Assembly (NCBI GenBank): GCA_964523295.1
Contig: CAZGAH010000033.1
Span: forward strand, 1-45,510
Direction of reading: 5' to 3'
Source of the DNA: CAZGAH01 sp964523295
GTDB lineage: Bacteria > Desulfobacterota > Desulfovibrionia > Desulfovibrionales > Desulfovibrionaceae
Length of the DNA: 45,510 bases
In this document: piece after piece, positions 42,582 to 45,510 of the stretch
How positions within the stretch are numbered: position 1 is the stretch's first letter
Layout: every line of letters starts with the position of its first letter
Position numbers and translations under genes: made by a program
Notes under the pieces: generated by a model
Database searches by the model: none
What the model saw: the letters and a program-made list of their open reading frames with translations, nothing else
What the model was told of the DNA's origin: nothing

Positions 42582-44624
42582 ATGGATTGGCAACAGTACC
42601 CCCTGCTCAGCCTGCTGATTTTCTTTCCGCTCGGCGCCGCGCTCTGGCTCATGGTCGCGCGCGCCGACGCCTGGACCAGCCGCGTCTATACGCTGTACGC
42701 CAGTCTCATCGAATGCGCATTGGCAGTACCTCTGCTGCTCGGCTTCCGGCCCCAGGACCCCCTTTTCCAGTTTGTTGAACATGCCCCCTGGATTCCCCAC
42801 TGGCAGCTATATTACCACCTGGGACTCGACGGGGTAAGCATGCCGCTCGTGCTGCTTGCTGTGGGCCTGCTGCCGTTGTGCGTGCTCTGCTCCTGGCGTT
42901 CGGTGCAACAGCGGGCCAAGGAGTTTCACGTCTGTCTGCTGCTGCTGACCGGCGCCTGCATTGGCGTGTTCACAGCCCTGGACTTCGTGCTCTTCTATGT
43001 CTTCTGGGAGGCGATGCTGGTGCCCATGTACCTGCTCAGCGCGGTCTGGGGCGGTCCTCAACGGCGCTACGCCTCGCTCAAGTTTTTCCTGTACACCCTG
43101 GCAGGCAGCACGCTGCTGCTGGTCGCCATCATCGCCTTTTATCTGCATCCGGCGGGACAGACTTTTTCCATCCCGGAGCTGATGCAGCGGCAGTTCCCGT
43201 TCCGGTTCCAATTCTGGGCCTTTCTGGCCATGGCCCTGGCCTTTGCCATCAAGATGCCCATGTTTCCGCTGCACACCTGGCTTCCGGCCGCGCACGTGGA
43301 GGCGCCGGCGGCAGGCAGCGTCATCCTGGCTGCGGTGTTGCTGAAAATGGGCGCCTACGGGTTCATCCGCTTCTGCCTGCCGATCACGCCGGCGGCGAGC
43401 CAGTACTTTGCGCCATTAATGATTGCGATATCGCTGGCCTCAATCCTCTACGGCGGGTGCATCGCCCTGGGGCAGCAGGACGTCAAGAAACTGATCGCCT
43501 ATTCGTCGGTGGCGCACATGGGATTCGCCACGCTGGGCATTTTTCTGCTCAATCAACAGGGACTCGACGGCGCGATGCTGGTGCTGATCAACCACGGTAT
43601 CGTCACCGGCGCCCTGTTTATCCTGGTCGGGGCGATCTACGAGCGCAGCCACAGCCGCGAGATTGCGTCCAACCTGGGTCTGGGGAAATACCTTCCCGCC
43701 TATATGGGCTTTTTCGGCCTGTTCGCCCTGTCCTCGCTGGGATTTCCCGGCCTGAACAGCTTCGTAGGCGAGCTGCTGGTTCTTGCCGGCGCCTTTGTTC
43801 ACAGTACGTGGATAGGAGCGCTGGCCATACCCGGCGCCATGCTCGGGGCGGCGTACATGCTTCGGCTGGGACTCAAGCTGGCCTGGGGGCAGCCGTCGTC
43901 GGTCGCCGGGAAGGGCTGGAGTGATCTCCTGCCCAGGGAATGGATCAGCCTGTTGCCGCTGGCAGCAATGACGATCATCCTCGGCCTGGCCCCGGGTCCG
44001 CTGCTGCGGATCGTCGGACCGCCTACGGCCAGGATGCTGGCCGAATTTTCGGTTCGCGCATCGGCACCCGCGCCGGAAGCGCCGCTTCTCGCCGCAGCAT
44101 CGCCCCTGGCTGCTGCTTCGCAGGTCCTGGCCGTGCGCTACGCAGCAATGGACGCCCCGGCCTTTTCGGCGCCCCTGGGCTTGAAGGGGCTGACCCTGCT
44201 GCGAATCTGGTGGCCAGAAGATACGCTGGCAATGGCCATGGGGAGCCGCTCGGCGGTGCTGTCCGGATTGCAGGGCTGGCCGCTCCCGTCGACCGGGACC
44301 GAGGCGTCCGGCTATGACGACAGTCCGTATCCGGGGCCGTCGCTGCTGCCGGTTCTGGCGGCGAATCCCTGGCCGGCGCAGCTGCTGCCTCTCGTTCTGG
44401 CCGAGGCGGAACGGATTCTCGCGGTCCGGCGCTGCCAGGCAGGCGATAGCGAGGAAATGCGTTTGCTGGCTCAGGCCCTGGAAACGCTTCGCCCGTTAGT
44501 TGTCAAAAAAACAAAACGGCCACGGTGGAAACCTGAGGAACACGGACTCGTATCGTCCGTCCGTACGGAGGAACCGGCAATAATGGTCATGCCGGTCGCT
44601 TCCGGACCCTCCGCCATGCCGTAA
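42582..44624 (+). CDS. nuoM: Complex I subunit NuoM with a long C-terminal extension
   Basis: The protein has 680 residues from the ATG at 42582, which has ACGAGG 8 bases upstream; a TTG ten codons earlier is also in frame. The first 490 residues are a standard 14-helix NuoM: HLGLDGVSMPLVLLAVGL, E143 in helix 5 (FWEAMLVPMYLL), K224 in helix 7 (FAIKMPMFPLHTWLPAAHVE) and K255 in helix 8. Usual NuoM length is near 500. The further 190 residues (from about 490) are Ala/Pro-rich, weakly hydrophobic and unrecognised, ending in a basic and then acidic tail (VKKTKRPRWKPEEHG). It pumps protons or sodium. Confidence 0.93.
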   Translation: MDWQQYPLLSLLIFFPLGAALWLMVARADAWTSRVYTLYASLIECALAVPLLLGFRPQDPLFQFVEHAPWIPHWQLYYHLGLDGVSMPLVLLAVGLLPLCVLCSWRSVQQRAKEFHVCLLLLTGACIGVFTALDFVLFYVFWEAMLVPMYLLSAVWGGPQRRYASLKFFLYTLAGSTLLLVAIIAFYLHPAGQTFSIPELMQRQFPFRFQFWAFLAMALAFAIKMPMFPLHTWLPAAHVEAPAAGSVILAAVLLKMGAYGFIRFCLPITPAASQYFAPLMIAISLASILYGGCIALGQQDVKKLIAYSSVAHMGFATLGIFLLNQQGLDGAMLVLINHGIVTGALFILVGAIYERSHSREIASNLGLGKYLPAYMGFFGLFALSSLGFPGLNSFVGELLVLAGAFVHSTWIGALAIPGAMLGAAYMLRLGLKLAWGQPSSVAGKGWSDLLPREWISLLPLAAMTIILGLAPGPLLRIVGPPTARMLAEFSVRASAPAPEAPLLAAASPLAAASQVLAVRYAAMDAPAFSAPLGLKGLTLLRIWWPEDTLAMAMGSRSAVLSGLQGWPLPSTGTEASGYDDSPYPGPSLLPVLAANPWPAQLLPLVLAEAERILAVRRCQAGDSEEMRLLAQALETLRPLVVKKTKRPRWKPEEHGLVSSVRTEEPAIMVMPVASGPSAMP

Positions 44625-44635
44625 CAGGAGTGCGC

Positions 44636-45510
44636 GTGCTTCACGATGTGAACGCCTGTCTGCCCGAGCTGTATTTTCTGGGGCTGGTCGTGCTGCTGTT
44701 CGGCCGCAGCGTCGCCGGGGTCGTATGCCCGCGACTCGTGACCGCCGGAAACGCTGTCATGAACGACGAAGAAGACGTCGTGCTGACCTGGCTGCCCGCG
44801 TTCGTTCTGGTTGGGGCGGCAGTATCCGTCTTCAGCCTGGACCGCACGGCGCTGCTGTTCGGCGGAGCGTACCGCGTCGACGCGCTGTCGCAGTTCTTCA
44901 AGCTGGCCGTCGCCATCGGGCTCTGCCTGGCCACGGCCAATGCCCGGAATCTGCCCGGACTGGAGCGCCGGCTACAGACGGACTACTTTCTGCTGCTCTG
45001 TCTCAGCGCCTGGGGGCTCATGCTGCTGGCCTCGGCGGTGGAGCTGCTGACCATCTATCTGGCCATGGAAATCGCCTCCTACAGCCTCTACGCCCTGATC
45101 CCGTTGCGCGCCCCTNNNNNNNNNNNNNNNNNNGTGCTGCTGACCCTGCTGACCGACGGCAAGGAGGCGCCCCTGACCGCGGTTCTGCCGAAGCGGGCGT
45201 CAAGTACATCATGTTCGGCGCCGTGGCCACCGGACTCTCCCTGTACGGCTATTCGTACATCCTGGCCGGAGCGCACGCCAGCGACATCGCCACGCTGTCC
45301 AGCCTGGACTGGTCCTTTGCCAGCTCGCCCATGGCCGTGGTCGGCCTGACCCTGTTTCTCTGCGGACTGTTCTTCAAGCTCGCCCTGATCCCCTTTCATT
45401 TCTGGTGTCCAGACGTGTATCAGGGCTCGGCCAACGAGACGGCCGCCTACGTGGCCACCCTGCCCAAGCTGGGCGCCGTGGTCGTGCTCGTGCGCCTGTC
45501 GGCCATGTTC
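44636..45510 (+). CDS. nuoN: Complex I subunit NuoN (partial, interrupted by an assembly gap)
   Basis: The start is a GTG at 44636 with AGGAG 5 bases upstream. The first part gives helices 1-5 with the conserved glutamate (ELLTIYLAMEIASYSLYALI). An 18-N gap (45116-45133) follows. After it the NuoN frame resumes in a different phase: GSAEAGVKYIMFG from about 45181, then helix 7 LFFKLALIPFHFWCPDVYQG and helix 8 ATLPKLGAVVVLVRL, reaching the window end. The phase change means the gap length is wrong or bases around it are unreliable; I do not read it as a true frameshift. The last complex I gene is usually nuoN. Confidence 0.88.
45116..45133. other. Assembly gap of 18 N
   Basis: Eighteen undetermined bases lie inside nuoN. 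The reading frame differs on either side by one base, so the true length is probably 3n+1 bases, or the flanks contain an error. Confidence 0.98.

Noticed and set aside
45134..45349. Continuation of nuoN in the frame entering the N gap
   Set aside because: That frame becomes Ser/Pro/Arg-rich nonsense, while the neighbouring frame gives textbook NuoN helices, so the phase change is an assembly effect.
1..45510. tRNA, rRNA or CRISPR loci
   Set aside because: I scanned the gaps for T-loop-like GGTTCGA motifs and regular spaced repeats and saw none; intergenic space is small.

Overview
The window looks like chromosomal DNA from a Gram-negative, GC-rich bacterium, most likely a sulfate-reducer-type Desulfobacterota/Deltaproteobacterium (Desulfovibrionales-like). 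The reasons are the lipid A and outer-membrane genes, the gene order lysS-lolC-lolD-bamA-skp-lpxD-fabZ-lpxA-lpxI, and a complex I operon with no nuoEFG genes where these normally lie. The assignment rests on gene content and order; no 16S gene or other marker is present.

Layout. (1) 1-2090: the 3' end of a hybrid sensor kinase and a translationally coupled REC-PAS-histidine kinase. (2) 2091-3007: an AT-rich spacer with a frameshifted, unrecognised minus-strand gene. (3) 3008-6002: an orphan GspE-type secretion ATPase and a MacB/FtsX-like ABC permease whose 3' end is damaged by a small deletion. (4) 6026-12354: three large, translationally coupled glycosyltransferases, probably for a surface polysaccharide or glycan. 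An 11-base C tract sits at the first junction, and the middle gene begins with an AT-rich coiled-coil segment. (5) 12479-23010: a type VI secretion delivery module made of two paralogous VgrG spikes, a DUF2169 protein fused to pentapeptide repeats, a free-standing pentapeptide-repeat protein, a DUF3540 protein and a DUF4150 PAAR-like tip. No toxin is evident. (6) 23015-33268, minus strand: the envelope biogenesis operon, covering lysyl-tRNA synthetase, lipoprotein release (LolCD), outer-membrane protein assembly (BamA, Skp) and lipid A synthesis (LpxD, FabZ, LpxA, LpxI). (7) 33713 to the end, plus strand: a complex I-type operon nuoABCD-HIJK, then an MrpD-like antiporter subunit, a 137-residue unknown membrane protein, a second NuoL/MrpD-like subunit, nuoM with a long C-terminal tail, and nuoN. 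The last gene is interrupted by an 18-N assembly gap and cut by the window end.

How they fit together. The envelope operon builds the lipid A and outer-membrane machinery, the glycosyltransferases probably decorate the surface, and the VgrG module delivers an unidentified cargo across the envelopes of this and other cells. The nuo operon encodes a quinone-linked proton- or sodium-pumping complex that must take electrons from something other than a standard NADH module, unless nuoEFG lie elsewhere. The least explained points are: the C11 tract between coupled glycosyltransferase genes; the 19-heptad glycine-registered tails of both VgrGs; the toxin-less VgrG/DUF2169/pentapeptide module; a complex I with four antiporter-like subunits, one lacking a conserved lysine, plus an unknown membrane protein; and a BamA carrying an extra N-terminal domain before its POTRAs.
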